Assembly (NCBI RefSeq): GCF_036311985.1
Contig: NZ_JAZDCJ010000049.1
DNA: 44,007 bases
Reading direction: 5' to 3' (one strand)
DNA from: JAZDCJ01 sp036311985
GTDB lineage: Bacteria > Actinomycetota > Actinomycetes > Actinomycetales > Micrococcaceae
Below, piece by piece: positions 17,585-26,113 of this stretch. A program made the position numbers and the translations under genes. Every line of letters starts with the position of its first letter. The first letter of the stretch is position 1. The notes beneath the pieces were generated by a model. It was not told where the DNA came from and did no database searches. It was given only the letters and a program-made list of their open reading frames with translations.

Positions 17585-18571
17585 ATGCCCCTGAGACCCA
17601 CCATGCACGACATCGCGGAGCACCTCGGGGTCTCCCGCCAGCTCGTCTCCCTCGTGCTCCGGGACGCCGAGGGGCCCAGCGAGGAGTCGCGCCGCCGCGT
17701 CCGGGCGGCCGCGCAGGAGCTCGGCTACCACCCGGACCAATCGGCGCGCCTGCTGCGTGGGCGGCGCAGCCACCGGCTCGGCGTCCTGTTCTCGATGAAG
17801 GAGCCCTTCGAGGCCGACCTCGTCGAGCGCCTGCTCACGGCCGCGGCCGCCCGCGGCTACTCCCTCGCGCTCGGCCCGCACGGGCCGTCCCGCCCGCAGG
17901 CCGGGGCGCTGGCCGAGCTCCTGGGCCAGCGGATCGAGGCGCTCCTGGTCCTCTCGGGCGACTCGGGGCTGGACACGATCGACGGCCTCCCGGACACCGT
18001 GCCGCTCGTCCAGCTGGGCGGCCCGGCCGCCGGTGACGGGCACGACGACGTCCGCGCCGACGACGCCGCGGGCTTCGCACTGCTCGTGGATCACCTCGTG
18101 GATCTGGGCCACCGCCGCATCGCCCACGTCTCGGGCGGGTCCGGCCCCAACGCCGCGGCCCGCCGGACGGCCTATGCGCAGCAGATGCGCTCACGCGGCC
18201 TCTCCCCGGACACGGTGGAGGCGGCCTACACCGAGGAGGCCGGATACCGCGCCGCCGTTCAGCTGCTGGACCGGGAGGCCTCCCCGACCGCCATCATGGC
18301 GGCGAACGACCGCTGCGCCGTCGGCGTCATGGCCGCGCTGGCCTCCCGCGGCGTCGCCGTGCCCGGGCGCGTCTCCGTGACGGGATTCGACGACAGCTCC
18401 GTCGCCTCGTGGCCGTTCATGGACCTGACGACGGTGGACGTGGACCCCTCGGCGCTCGCGGAGGCCGCCCTCGAGGCGGCCGTGTACCGTGCCGGCGGGG
18501 GAACGGGCGCGCCGGCCGCGGAGCGCGTGGTCCCGCGCCTCGTGGTGCGCTCGAGCACCGGCCCCGCCTGA
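17585..18571 (+). CDS. LacI family transcriptional regulator
   Basis: A 328-aa DNA-binding regulator. The N-terminal helix-turn-helix and hinge region is clear (HDIAEHLGVSRQLVSLVLRD at 8-27, then a YHPDQSARLLRG hinge). A periplasmic-binding-protein-like sensor domain follows, with the typical VSVTGFDD segment near the C-terminus. The ATG at 17585 puts the HTH at the usual distance from the N-terminus; no strong ribosome site is seen. It probably represses the divergent Gfo/Idh gene through the palindromes at 17536-17561 and is released by a sugar or polyol ligand not identifiable here. Confidence 0.92.
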   Translation: MPLRPTMHDIAEHLGVSRQLVSLVLRDAEGPSEESRRRVRAAAQELGYHPDQSARLLRGRRSHRLGVLFSMKEPFEADLVERLLTAAAARGYSLALGPHGPSRPQAGALAELLGQRIEALLVLSGDSGLDTIDGLPDTVPLVQLGGPAAGDGHDDVRADDAAGFALLVDHLVDLGHRRIAHVSGGSGPNAAARRTAYAQQMRSRGLSPDTVEAAYTEEAGYRAAVQLLDREASPTAIMAANDRCAVGVMAALASRGVAVPGRVSVTGFDDSSVASWPFMDLTTVDVDPSALAEAALEAAVYRAGGGTGAPAAERVVPRLVVRSSTGPA

Positions 18572-18578
18572 GCCGGGT

Positions 18579-18625
18579 ACGACGCCGGCCCGCACCCCCG
18601 GGTCGGGAGTGCGGGCCGGCGTCGT
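18579..18625. terminator. Bidirectional terminator between lacI-type gene and sucD
   Basis: A perfect 17-bp inverted repeat (18579-18595 and 18609-18625) with a 13-nt loop sits between two convergent genes, 8 bp after the regulator stop and 20 bp from the sucD stop. It should end transcription from both sides. Confidence 0.85.
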
Positions 18626-18644
18626 GCGGTCCGTGGAGCGGGTC

Positions 18645-19580
18645 CTAGAGGGCCGAGGCCTCTTCGAGGACCGGGTAGACCTCGCGCAGCAGGTGCGCGG
18701 TCTCGGACGGGGTCTTGCCGACCTTCACGCCCGCGGCCTCGAGGGCCTCCTTCTTGGCCTGGGCGGTGCCGGAGGAGCCGGAGACGATGGCGCCGGCGTG
18801 GCCCATGGTCTTGCCCTCCGGGGCGGTGAAGCCGGCGACGTAGCCGACGACCGGCTTGGTGACGTTGGCCTTGATGAACTCGGCCGCGCGCTCCTCGGCG
18901 TCGCCGCCGATCTCGCCGATCATGACGATCGCCTTGGTCTCCGGGTCGGCCTCGAACGCCGCCAGGGCGTCGATGTGGGTCGTGCCGATGACCGGGTCGC
19001 CGCCGATGCCGATCGCGGTCGAGAAGCCCAGGTCGCGCAGCTCGTACATCATCTGGTAGGTCAGGGTGCCGGACTTGGAGACCAGGCCCACGCCGCCCTT
19101 GCCGGTGATGTTCGCCGGGGTGATGCCCACGAGGGACTCGCCCGGCGTGATGATGCCGGGGCAGTTCGGGCCGATGATGCGGGTGATCTGCTGTCCGTCG
19201 GCGTCGACCTTGGACTGGGCCAGGGCCCAGAACTCGGCGGAGTCCTGCACGGGGACGCCCTCGGTGATGACCACGACGAGGCCGATCTCGGCCTCGATGG
19301 CCTCGACGACGGCGTCCTTGGTGAAGGCCGGCGGGACGAACACGATCGAGACGTCGGCGCCGGTCTCGGCGATCGCCTCGGCGACCGTGCCGAAGACCGG
19401 GAGGTCCACGACGTTGCCGGCGTTGTCCGCGTGGGAGACCGTGGTCCCGGCCTTGCGGGCGTTCACGCCGCCGACGACGTTGGTGCCGGCGTGCAGCATC
19501 CGGGCCGTGTGCTTGGAGCCCTCGCCGCCGGTGATGCCCTGGACGATGACCTTGGAATCCTTGTTGATGAAGATAGCCAT
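18645..19580 (-). CDS. sucD: Succinate-CoA ligase, ADP-forming, subunit alpha
   Basis: A 311-aa subunit of the TCA-cycle enzyme that converts succinyl-CoA to succinate with nucleotide triphosphate formation. It contains the CoA-binding Rossmann domain (VIVQGITGGEG at 11-21) and the phosphorylated active-site histidine H261 in MGHAGAIVSG. The ATG at 19580 gives the standard N-terminus MAIFINKDSKV; a longer upstream frame overlaps sucC and is not family sequence. It lies 19 bp after sucC on the same strand, forming the usual two-gene operon. Confidence 0.97.
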   Translation of the reverse strand: MAIFINKDSKVIVQGITGGEGSKHTARMLHAGTNVVGGVNARKAGTTVSHADNAGNVVDLPVFGTVAEAIAETGADVSIVFVPPAFTKDAVVEAIEAEIGLVVVITEGVPVQDSAEFWALAQSKVDADGQQITRIIGPNCPGIITPGESLVGITPANITGKGGVGLVSKSGTLTYQMMYELRDLGFSTAIGIGGDPVIGTTHIDALAAFEADPETKAIVMIGEIGGDAEERAAEFIKANVTKPVVGYVAGFTAPEGKTMGHAGAIVSGSSGTAQAKKEALEAAGVKVGKTPSETAHLLREVYPVLEEASAL

Positions 19581-19599
19581 GTTTGTTTTCCCCTGATCC

Positions 19600-20766
19600 T
19601 TAGGCGTTCGCCAGCTCGGCGGCCTTGTCGGCGCCCTCGTCCATGGTGGTGGCAAGGGTGACCAACGGGTGGTTCGCCTCGCGCAGGATGCGGCGGCCCT
19701 CGTCGACGTTGTTGCCGTCCAGGCGGACGACGAGCGGCTTGGTCGCGGCCCCGCCCAGGATCTCGAGGGCCTTGACGATGCCGTTGGCGACCGCGTCGCA
19801 CGCGGTGATGCCGCCGAAGACGTTCACGAACACGCTCTTGACCTGCTCGTCACCCAGGATGACGTCCAGGCCCGCGGCCATGACCTCGGCCGAGGCGCCG
19901 CCGCCGATGTCCAGGAAGTTCGCGGGCTTGACGTTGCCGTGGTTCTCGCCGGCGTAGGCGACGACGTCGAGGGTCGACATGACCAGGCCCGCGCCGTTGC
20001 CGATGATGCCGACCTGGCCGTCGAGCTTGACGTAGTTGAGGCCGGCCTCCTTGGCCTTGGCCTCGAGCGGATCGGCGGCGCCCTTGTCCTCGAGCTCCTC
20101 GTGGTGCGGGTGGCGGACCTCGGAGGCGTTCTCGTCGAGGGAGACCTTGCCGTCGAGGGCGATGATCTCACCGGCGCCCGTGCGGACCAGCGGGTTGACC
20201 TCGACGAGCGTGGCGTCTTCCTTCGTGAAGACGTCCCACAGCTTCAGGATGGTCTCGGCGACCTTGCCGCGCAGCTCCTCGGGGAAGTTCGCGGCAGCGA
20301 CGATCTCGTCGGCCTTCGCGGCGTCGATGCCGGTGCCCGGGTCGACGGAGACCTTGGCGAGGGCCTCGGGACGTTCGACGGCGAGCTGCTCGATCTCCAT
20401 GCCGCCTTCGACCGAGCACATCGCCAGGTAGTTGCGGTTGGCGCGGTCCAGCAGGACGGAGAAGTAGAACTCTTCGGCGATGTCGGCACCCTGGGCGATC
20501 ATGACCTTGTTGACGGTATGGCCCTTGATGTCCATGCCGAGGATGTTGGAGGCGTGCTCGAACGCCTCGTCCGCGGTCTTGGCGACCTTGACGCCGCCGG
20601 CCTTGCCGCGACCGCCCACCTTGACCTGGGCCTTGACGACGACGACGCCGCCGATCTTCTCTGCGGCTGCCTTGGCTTCTTCGGGAGTGTACGCAACGAT
20701 GCCTGCGAGCACGGGAACCCCGTGTGCCTCGAACAGATCGCGCGCCTGGTATTCATACAGGTCCAC
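19600..20766 (-). CDS. sucC: Succinate-CoA ligase, ADP-forming, subunit beta
   Basis: A 388-aa subunit with an N-terminal ATP-grasp domain and a C-terminal flavodoxin-like ligase domain. The start is the GTG at 20766, giving the canonical MDLYEYQARDLFEAHGVPV beginning, with GAAGGA upstream. A longer frame from 20838 would add residues unlike the family. KAQVKVGGRGKAGGVK and the NIFGGITxCD-like VNVFGGITACDAVA segment near the C-terminus are diagnostic. Translated ahead of sucD from the 178-bp gap shared with pcrA, which contains a palindrome at 20908-20920. Confidence 0.97.
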   Translation of the reverse strand: MDLYEYQARDLFEAHGVPVLAGIVAYTPEEAKAAAEKIGGVVVVKAQVKVGGRGKAGGVKVAKTADEAFEHASNILGMDIKGHTVNKVMIAQGADIAEEFYFSVLLDRANRNYLAMCSVEGGMEIEQLAVERPEALAKVSVDPGTGIDAAKADEIVAAANFPEELRGKVAETILKLWDVFTKEDATLVEVNPLVRTGAGEIIALDGKVSLDENASEVRHPHHEELEDKGAADPLEAKAKEAGLNYVKLDGQVGIIGNGAGLVMSTLDVVAYAGENHGNVKPANFLDIGGGASAEVMAAGLDVILGDEQVKSVFVNVFGGITACDAVANGIVKALEILGGAATKPLVVRLDGNNVDEGRRILREANHPLVTLATTMDEGADKAAELANA

Positions 20767-20907
20767 GGGCTGGTGTCCTTCTACGTCGAAGTCGTTTCTG
20801 ACTCGGAGCCGGGGGCGCGATGGCCCATGAGGCTCCAAGTGGAACTTTAGTCCCCAGGCGTTGAACGCCGTGCCCAGAGTATCGCTTTCGTGTCCAAGCG
20901 CACAGTT

Positions 20908-20920
20908 CTACAAGTTGTAG
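20908..20920. promoter_or_regulatory. Palindrome upstream of sucCD
   Basis: CTACAAGTTGTAG is a 6-bp inverted repeat around a single G in the relatively AT-rich gap between pcrA and sucC, about 142 bp upstream of the sucC start. It could be an operator for sucCD or part of the promoter. No binding protein can be named. Confidence 0.4.
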
Positions 20921-20944
20921 ACGGGTCATGCGTGCGCTAGGCGC

Positions 20945-23344
20945 TCAATCGGCCTTGGTCAGCGGCGCGTAGCGCAGCAGGAGGCGCTTCTCGTCCGCCC
21001 CGAACTTCACCTTGGCGACCGTCTTGTCCCCCGCCCCCTCGAGCGCGAGCACGGTCCCGGAGCCGAACGAGGAGTGGGAGACCTTGTCCCCCACGGACAG
21101 CTGGATGACCTCCTTCTGCGGCTGGACGCGCCCGGCCGCCCGCGCGGTCGGGGCGGTGCGCAGCGCGCCGGACTCGGCGTCGCCGCTCCGGCGGCCGGGA
21201 ACGGACGCGGCGGCCCCCCAGTGGGAGCCGTTGTCGTAGCGGCTCGTGGCGAAGTCCCGCCGGATCGAGCCCCCGAATCCGCCCGGCGCGGCACGGACCG
21301 CGCCTTCCCGCTTCCAGTCCATGAGCTCGGCCGGGATCTCCTCGAGGAACTGGCTCGCCGGGTTGTACTGGGACTGGCCCCACAGGCTGCGGTACTCGGC
21401 GCGCGTGACGTAGAGCCGGCGTCGGGCACGGGTCAGGCCGACGTAGGCGAGCCGCCGCTCCTCGGCCAGCTCGCGCGCGTCCACGAGGGAGCGCTGGTGC
21501 GGGAAGATCCCGTGCTCCATGCCCGTCAGGAACACGACCGGGAACTCGAGCCCCTTGGCGGTGTGCAGGGTCATGAGCGTGACCATGCCCTCGCGGCGGG
21601 CCATGTCCGCCCCCGTCTCGTCCGTCGGCGCGTCCGGGACGGAATCGGCGTCGGCGACGAGCGAGACCTGCTCCAGGAAGTCGCCGAGCGTCCCGTCCGG
21701 GTTGTCGCGCTCGTAGTCGCGGACGACGGCGACGAGCTCGGCGAGGTTCTCCACGCGGGACTCGTCCTGGATCTCCTTGGACGTGCGCAGCATCTCGAGG
21801 TACCCGGTCTGCTCCAGGACCGCCTCGAGCGAGGCCGCGGCCCCGGAGCCCTCGGCGACGACGGCGAGGTCGTCGATGATCTTCACGAACCCGGCCACGG
21901 CGTTGACGCTGCGCGAGGCCATGCCGGGGGCCTCGTCGGCGCGGCGCAGGGCCTCCATGAAGCTGATCCGCTCGCGCTCCGCGAGGGCGGCGACGGCGTA
22001 CTCGGCCCGGTCGCCGATCCCCCGCTTGGGCTCGTTGAGGATGCGGCGGACGTTGACGTCGTCCTCCGGGTTCACGAGGACCCGGAGGTAGGCCAGCGCG
22101 TCCTTGATCTCCTTGCGGTCGTAGAACCGGGTGCCGCCGACCACCTTGTACTGCAGGTCCATGCGCATGAGCTGCTCCTCGAGGGACCGCGACTGCGCGT
22201 TGGTGCGGTAGAAGACGGCCACGTCGCCGGGGCGGATGCCCTCCTCGTCGTTGAGCCGCAGGATCTCCTCGGCGATCCAGCGGGCCTCGTCCTGCTCGGA
22301 CTCCCCGACGTAGCCGGTGATCCTGGCGCCGTCCCCCTCCGCGGTCCAGAGACGCTTCTCGGGACGGTCCGGGTTGCGCGAGATCACGGCGTTCGCCGCG
22401 GTCAGGATGGTCTGCGTCGAGCGGTAGTTCTGCTCCAGCTTGATGGTGTGGGCGTCGGGGTAGTCCTTGCCGAACTCCACGATGTTGCGGATGTCGGCGC
22501 CGCGGAAGGCGTAGATCGACTGGTCCGAGTCGCCGACGACCGTGAGCTCGCCGCCCGGCGTCGCCCCGTCCGGACCGGTCAGCTCGCGGACCAGGGCGTA
22601 CTGCGCGTGGTTGGTGTCCTGGTACTCGTCGACCATCACGTGGCGGAAGCGCCGGCGGTAGTTGTCCGCGACGGCGGGGAAGGCCCGGAAGATGTTGACG
22701 ACCTGGCCGATGAGGTCGTCGAAGTCCATCGCGTTGGCCTGCCGCAGGCGCTGGGTGTAGCCCCGGTAGACCTCGGCGACCGCCCGGCTGAACGGGTCCT
22801 GGGCCGCGGTGGAGGCGAAGTCCTCGTCGTCGACGAGCTCGTTCTTCAGGGCGGAGATCTTGTGCTGGATGGCCTTCGGCGCGAACTTCTTGGGATCCAG
22901 GTCCAGCCCCTTGGCCACGAGCGTGATGAGCCGCAGCGAGTCCGCGGAGTCGTAGATGGAGAAGTTGGACTTCAGCCCCACGGCCGCCGCCTCGCGGCGC
23001 AGGATCTTGACGCACGACGAGTGGAACGTCGAGATCCACATCCGCTCGGCGTCCGGGCCGACGAGCGCCCCGATGCGCTCGCGCATCTCGGCCGCGGCCT
23101 TGTTCGTGAACGTGATCGCCAGGATCTCGTGCGGGCGGGCCCGGCCCGTGGCCAGGAGGTAGGCGATGCGGTGGGACAACACGCGCGTCTTGCCGGATCC
23201 GGCGCCCGCGACGATCAGCAGCGGGCCGCCGGCGTGGACCACGGCCTGCTCCTGCTCCGGATTCAGTCCCTCGAGCAGCCCGGCGGCGTCTGGCCGGGCG
23301 GGGACGGGGCGGGTCTCGGCAAAGTCGTCGAAGAGGAAGTCCAT
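20945..23344 (-). CDS. pcrA: DNA helicase UvrD/PcrA family
   Basis: A 799-aa superfamily 1 helicase, 3'-5', acting in nucleotide excision repair and replication restart. Walker A is GAGSGKT (47-53), motif Ia TFTNKAAAEM follows, motif II is DEYQDTN (238-244), QNYRST marks motif IV, and the C-terminal LTRARRRLYVTRAEYR marks motif VI. The C-terminal tail KVSHSSFGSGTVLALEG is the Tudor-like domain typical of PcrA, which contacts RNA polymerase in relatives. The ATG at 23344 gives the usual actinobacterial start. Single gene, followed by the sucCD promoter region. Confidence 0.95.
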   Translation of the reverse strand: MDFLFDDFAETRPVPARPDAAGLLEGLNPEQEQAVVHAGGPLLIVAGAGSGKTRVLSHRIAYLLATGRARPHEILAITFTNKAAAEMRERIGALVGPDAERMWISTFHSSCVKILRREAAAVGLKSNFSIYDSADSLRLITLVAKGLDLDPKKFAPKAIQHKISALKNELVDDEDFASTAAQDPFSRAVAEVYRGYTQRLRQANAMDFDDLIGQVVNIFRAFPAVADNYRRRFRHVMVDEYQDTNHAQYALVRELTGPDGATPGGELTVVGDSDQSIYAFRGADIRNIVEFGKDYPDAHTIKLEQNYRSTQTILTAANAVISRNPDRPEKRLWTAEGDGARITGYVGESEQDEARWIAEEILRLNDEEGIRPGDVAVFYRTNAQSRSLEEQLMRMDLQYKVVGGTRFYDRKEIKDALAYLRVLVNPEDDVNVRRILNEPKRGIGDRAEYAVAALAERERISFMEALRRADEAPGMASRSVNAVAGFVKIIDDLAVVAEGSGAAASLEAVLEQTGYLEMLRTSKEIQDESRVENLAELVAVVRDYERDNPDGTLGDFLEQVSLVADADSVPDAPTDETGADMARREGMVTLMTLHTAKGLEFPVVFLTGMEHGIFPHQRSLVDARELAEERRLAYVGLTRARRRLYVTRAEYRSLWGQSQYNPASQFLEEIPAELMDWKREGAVRAAPGGFGGSIRRDFATSRYDNGSHWGAAASVPGRRSGDAESGALRTAPTARAAGRVQPQKEVIQLSVGDKVSHSSFGSGTVLALEGAGDKTVAKVKFGADEKRLLLRYAPLTKAD

Positions 23345-23482
23345 GGTCCCTCCAGTCTACGGCGGGGCACCGACGCCCCGGCCGCCGGGCGGCCGTCCCG
23401 TGGACAGGCGCCGGCGCCGCACCACGCCCGCGGAACGGGCGCCGTGCCCGGAGAGGAAGCGGGCCGCGACGGGGACGGCATA

Positions 23483-24157
23483 ATGGAGGCCATGTCGAAG
23501 AAGCCGGGCAAACGCCGCCCCTCCGCCCAGCGCGCCTCCGCCCAGCGCCCCCCGGCCCCGCGGCCGGCACCCGCCGGACAGCCCGTCAACCCGACGACGC
23601 AGCGCACTCCGGAGCAGGCCCGCGGCAACGCCAACCTGATCCTGGGCGCCGGCCTCGCCGCCGTCTTCCTGCTCTTCTGGTACTACCACCTGCTGACCCT
23701 GAACCAGATGACGGACCTCTCGGCCGGCCTCGCCATGCCGGACCAGCTGGCGGGCGGCTACGACGCCGCCCACGTCGAGGCGCTGCGCGCGGCGATGGAC
23801 GACGACGCCCGCGGACAGCTGAACTACCTGCACAAGACGGCCGGGCTCCTGTTCCCGTTGTTCCTGGCGCTCGTGACCATGCTCGCCGTGGCCGTCCACG
23901 TCGAGCGGGGCTGGAAGCGCTGGTCGCTCTGGGCCGTGCCGATGGCGTTCGCCGTCGTGGACCTGTGGGAGAACAACGCGATCGACGCCCTGTTCCAGGC
24001 CACCCCGCCCGATGCGTCGGCCGTGGCCCTGGCCAGCACCCTGACGGTCCTGAGGTGGGTCCTGCTGGCGGCGACGGGGGCCGTTGCCGCCGGCGTGCTC
24101 GTGGCGGCCTTCATCCACACGCTGCGCTCCAAGATGCGCGAAGCGGGACCGCGGTGA
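23483..24157 (+). CDS. Hypothetical membrane protein, four helices
   Basis: No family recognised. The first 48 residues are basic and Pro/Ala-rich, probably cytoplasmic. Predicted membrane helices are at about 50-72, 119-139, 145-165 and 189-213, with a 45-residue, acidic outer loop after the first. The ATG at 23483 or the one at 23492 could be used; the GGAGG at 23485-23489 is too close to the second to decide. It is divergent from pcrA with about 140 bp between, and precedes tRNA-Arg by 39 bp. Confidence 0.8.
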   Translation: MEAMSKKPGKRRPSAQRASAQRPPAPRPAPAGQPVNPTTQRTPEQARGNANLILGAGLAAVFLLFWYYHLLTLNQMTDLSAGLAMPDQLAGGYDAAHVEALRAAMDDDARGQLNYLHKTAGLLFPLFLALVTMLAVAVHVERGWKRWSLWAVPMAFAVVDLWENNAIDALFQATPPDASAVALASTLTVLRWVLLAATGAVAAGVLVAAFIHTLRSKMREAGPR

Positions 24158-24196
24158 CGCTAGGATGGTTGCTGTCCACCGCGCGATGCGCGGGGC

Positions 24197-24270
24197 GCCC
24201 CTGTAGCTCAGTAGGATAGAGCGACCCTCTCCTAAAGGGTAGGCCATCGGTTCGATTCCGGTCAGGGGCA
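24197..24270 (+). tRNA. tRNA-Arg (anticodon CCT)
   Basis: A complete cloverleaf: acceptor GCCCCTG/CAGGGGC, D-arm GCTC/GAGC, anticodon stem ACCCT/AGGGT with loop CTCCTAA giving anticodon CCT, and T-arm with the TTCGATT loop. Discriminator base A; the CCA end is not encoded. A possible -10 box TAGGAT at 24161-24166 and a 6-bp hairpin CCGCGC/GCGCGG at 24179-24193 lie just upstream. It reads the rare AGG arginine codon. Confidence 0.97.
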
Positions 24271-24371
24271 CTTTTCGTTATCGGGACCCGGTTCCCCGCG
24301 GCACGTGCCGGTCACCCGGCCCCTCCCACGCCGCACCCACCGGACACAGCCACGCCCCGGACACAAGGGAA

Positions 24372-24430
24372 CCGCCGGCCGGTGTTGTATCGGATGGCTC
24401 CCTAAAACATCTGATGCACCGGCACGGCGG
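24372..24430 (-). ncRNA. Long hairpin, possible 3' end of a small RNA
   Basis: Three stacked helices: CCGCC/GGCGG (24372-24376 with 24426-24430), CCGGTG/CACCGG (24379-24384 with 24417-24422) and an 8-bp helix ATCGGATG/CATCTGAT with one G-T pair (24389-24396 with 24408-24415), capped by an 11-nt loop. Reading leftwards it is followed by TTCCCTTGT. A leftward promoter 130 bp away could transcribe it. Function unknown; the hairpin is seen, the RNA is inferred. Confidence 0.4.
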
Positions 24431-24559
24431 CCCTGTTGGTACTTCTGCCGCGGCCGCCGAACCGCCGTTCTCCCACCTGCCGCAGCGGCTGCACCCGTTT
24501 CCGGGGAGACCTGGCGTGCGACGGTGGGCAGCTCGGTTGCCACCCCACCAACACCTCCA

Positions 24560-24589
24560 TATCTACATCTACTAGAGAATGGAAGTCAA
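24560..24589 (-). promoter_or_regulatory. Leftward sigma70-like promoter in the tRNA-ROK gap
   Basis: Minus strand TTGACT (24589-24584), an 18-bp spacer, and TAGATA (24565-24560). It points from the ROK gene towards the tRNA, with no recognised gene downstream other than the antisense of tRNA-Arg. It is the most sigma70-like sequence in this gap. Confidence 0.45.
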
Positions 24590-24714
24590 GTCCGTCACGG
24601 TCCGGGCGTCGCAAGCCGACACCTGGGCGATTCGCCCCCCGGGCGCGCTGCGGGCGCCGCCGCCCCCCTGGGCTGCGGCGGCCGCAGCGCGTGTCGTGGT
24701 GCCGCCGGGCGGCC

Positions 24715-25941
24715 TCAGCGCAGGAGCAGGGCGCTCGCCTTGGGCGAGAGCGCGGCGTCGAGGACCGCGCAGGCTCCGCCGATCGCGCCGACGTTGGCCC
24801 CCAGCGTCGAGGAGACGACGCGCACGCCGTGGATGCTGCGCACGCTGAAGCGCTCGTTGATGATCTCGCCGACCTCGTCGATGTTCTGGTGCCCGACCTC
24901 GGCCCAGATGGGCCCGCCGACGATGACCTTGTCCACGTCGAGGACGTTGACGAGCTGCCCGACCATGTCGGCCGTCCGGGCGCAGAAGCCGCGCAGGAGC
25001 TCGACGGCCGCCGGCTCCTCCTCGACGGCGAGCCGGACGAAGGTGTTCATTGCCTCGGCGCGCGCGGCCACGCCGGCGTCCTCCCCGGCATCCACCGGGA
25101 GGCCGGCCTCGCGCGCCTTGGCCGAGAGGTGGGCGAAGGACAGCACGCCGGCGAGGCAGTCGTCCCGGCCGCACTCGCAGGGCGCGGCCTTCTCGCCGAC
25201 GGAGAAGTGGCCGATCTCGCCGGCGTTGTTGCTCACGCCGCGCAGGATCTCGCCGCCGACGACCATGCCGACGCCGATGCCCGTTCCCACGTAGACGGAG
25301 ATGAAGTTCTGGTCCTCTTCCTCGTCGCCGTTCCACAGCTCAGCGATCGCGGCCGCGATCGTGTCCTTCTCGAGGAGCACCTCGAGCCCGAGCTTCTCGG
25401 CGAGCGGCTTGACGACCTCGACCTCGGTCCAGCCGTCCAGCAGGGGCGGCCCGGAGACGATGCCCGCCGCGGGGTTGAGCGGGCCGGGGGCGGCGACTCC
25501 GACGCCGACGATCCGGTCCCGTGGCTGCCCGGACTCCTCGATGAGCTCCTCGACGGCGGAGGCCATGATGCCGATCGTGTCGGCGGGGTCGCCGACCTCC
25601 GGCGCCACGAGGCGCTTGTGCACGGCCACCTCGCCGCGGAGGTTCAGCATGACGAGGCTGATCAGCCCCGGATCCAGGTGGATCCCGATCGCCATGAGGC
25701 GGTTGGTCTCGAGCTCCAGGACCGTGCGGGGCTTGCCGGGGCCGGAGACGACCGTGCGGTCCTCCCGGACGAGACCGTCGTCGAGCAGCCGACGGACGAC
25801 GTTGGAGATGGTTTGCGGGGAAAGTCCGGTCGATTCGGCGAGTTCCACCCTGCTGACGCCGTCCTTCGCACGGCGGATGGAATCGAAAATCACGGCTTGG
25901 TTGAAGTCGCCAAGCCTGCCGAGGTTGGTGCCTCGTTGCAT
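24715..25941 (-). CDS. ROK family transcriptional regulator
   Basis: A 408-aa protein with an N-terminal winged helix (SRVELAESTGLSPQTISNVV at 30-49) and a C-terminal sugar-kinase-like ROK domain. In that domain are the PGPLNPAAG segment (152-160), the putative catalytic aspartate D193 in EKDTIAAA, GEIGH (241-245) and the zinc motif CECGRDDC (255-262). The glutamate that usually follows the zinc motif is alanine. Such NagC/XylR-type proteins repress sugar or amino-sugar genes. It is divergent from the NUDIX gene; TAGAAT at 26051-26046 is a possible -10 box. Neither neighbour is a sugar gene, so the target is unknown. Confidence 0.9.
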   Translation of the reverse strand: MQRGTNLGRLGDFNQAVIFDSIRRAKDGVSRVELAESTGLSPQTISNVVRRLLDDGLVREDRTVVSGPGKPRTVLELETNRLMAIGIHLDPGLISLVMLNLRGEVAVHKRLVAPEVGDPADTIGIMASAVEELIEESGQPRDRIVGVGVAAPGPLNPAAGIVSGPPLLDGWTEVEVVKPLAEKLGLEVLLEKDTIAAAIAELWNGDEEEDQNFISVYVGTGIGVGMVVGGEILRGVSNNAGEIGHFSVGEKAAPCECGRDDCLAGVLSFAHLSAKAREAGLPVDAGEDAGVAARAEAMNTFVRLAVEEEPAAVELLRGFCARTADMVGQLVNVLDVDKVIVGGPIWAEVGHQNIDEVGEIINERFSVRSIHGVRVVSSTLGANVGAIGGACAVLDAALSPKASALLLR

Positions 25942-26113
25942 CTAGTCTCCAGATCATTCGTTCGAGGGTCGGACCGATGAGACAAGTCCAACGTCATCCA
26001 AGGCCGAACGCGCTGCTCCCCATGTCGGCGGCCGCCTTCAACACGATTCTACAGATCAGCTGGCAGATGTAACGCCGAACACACCCTCCCGTGGGACGCA
26101 TTGTTACGCTGAC

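Larger units (their letters stand above)
24271..24714. other. 444-bp non-coding stretch with hairpin and promoter
   Basis: No convincing gene. It contains a GGCACGTGCC palindrome (24300-24309), a long interrupted hairpin (24372-24430), a leftward promoter (24560-24589) and an 8-bp inverted repeat with a one-base centre (24672-24688) near the end of the ROK gene that may help terminate it. A 93-codon frame on the minus strand runs into the tRNA 3' end and has no recognisable content. Confidence 0.6.

Noticed and set aside
24300..24309. GGCACGTGCC palindrome as a third LacI operator
   Set aside because: Ten-base GC-rich palindromes are expected by chance at this base composition, and the flanks differ from the TTAGCACGTGC sites.
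24197..24430. tRNA-Arg 3' region as an integration site for a mobile element
   Set aside because: There is no integrase, no repeated copy of the tRNA end in the window and no change in base composition beyond the gap.
24262..24543. 93-codon minus-strand frame with a GTG start behind GGAGG
   Set aside because: It ends inside the tRNA-Arg gene, has no recognisable domain, crosses a stable hairpin, and the predicted transcription start leaves out its ribosome site.
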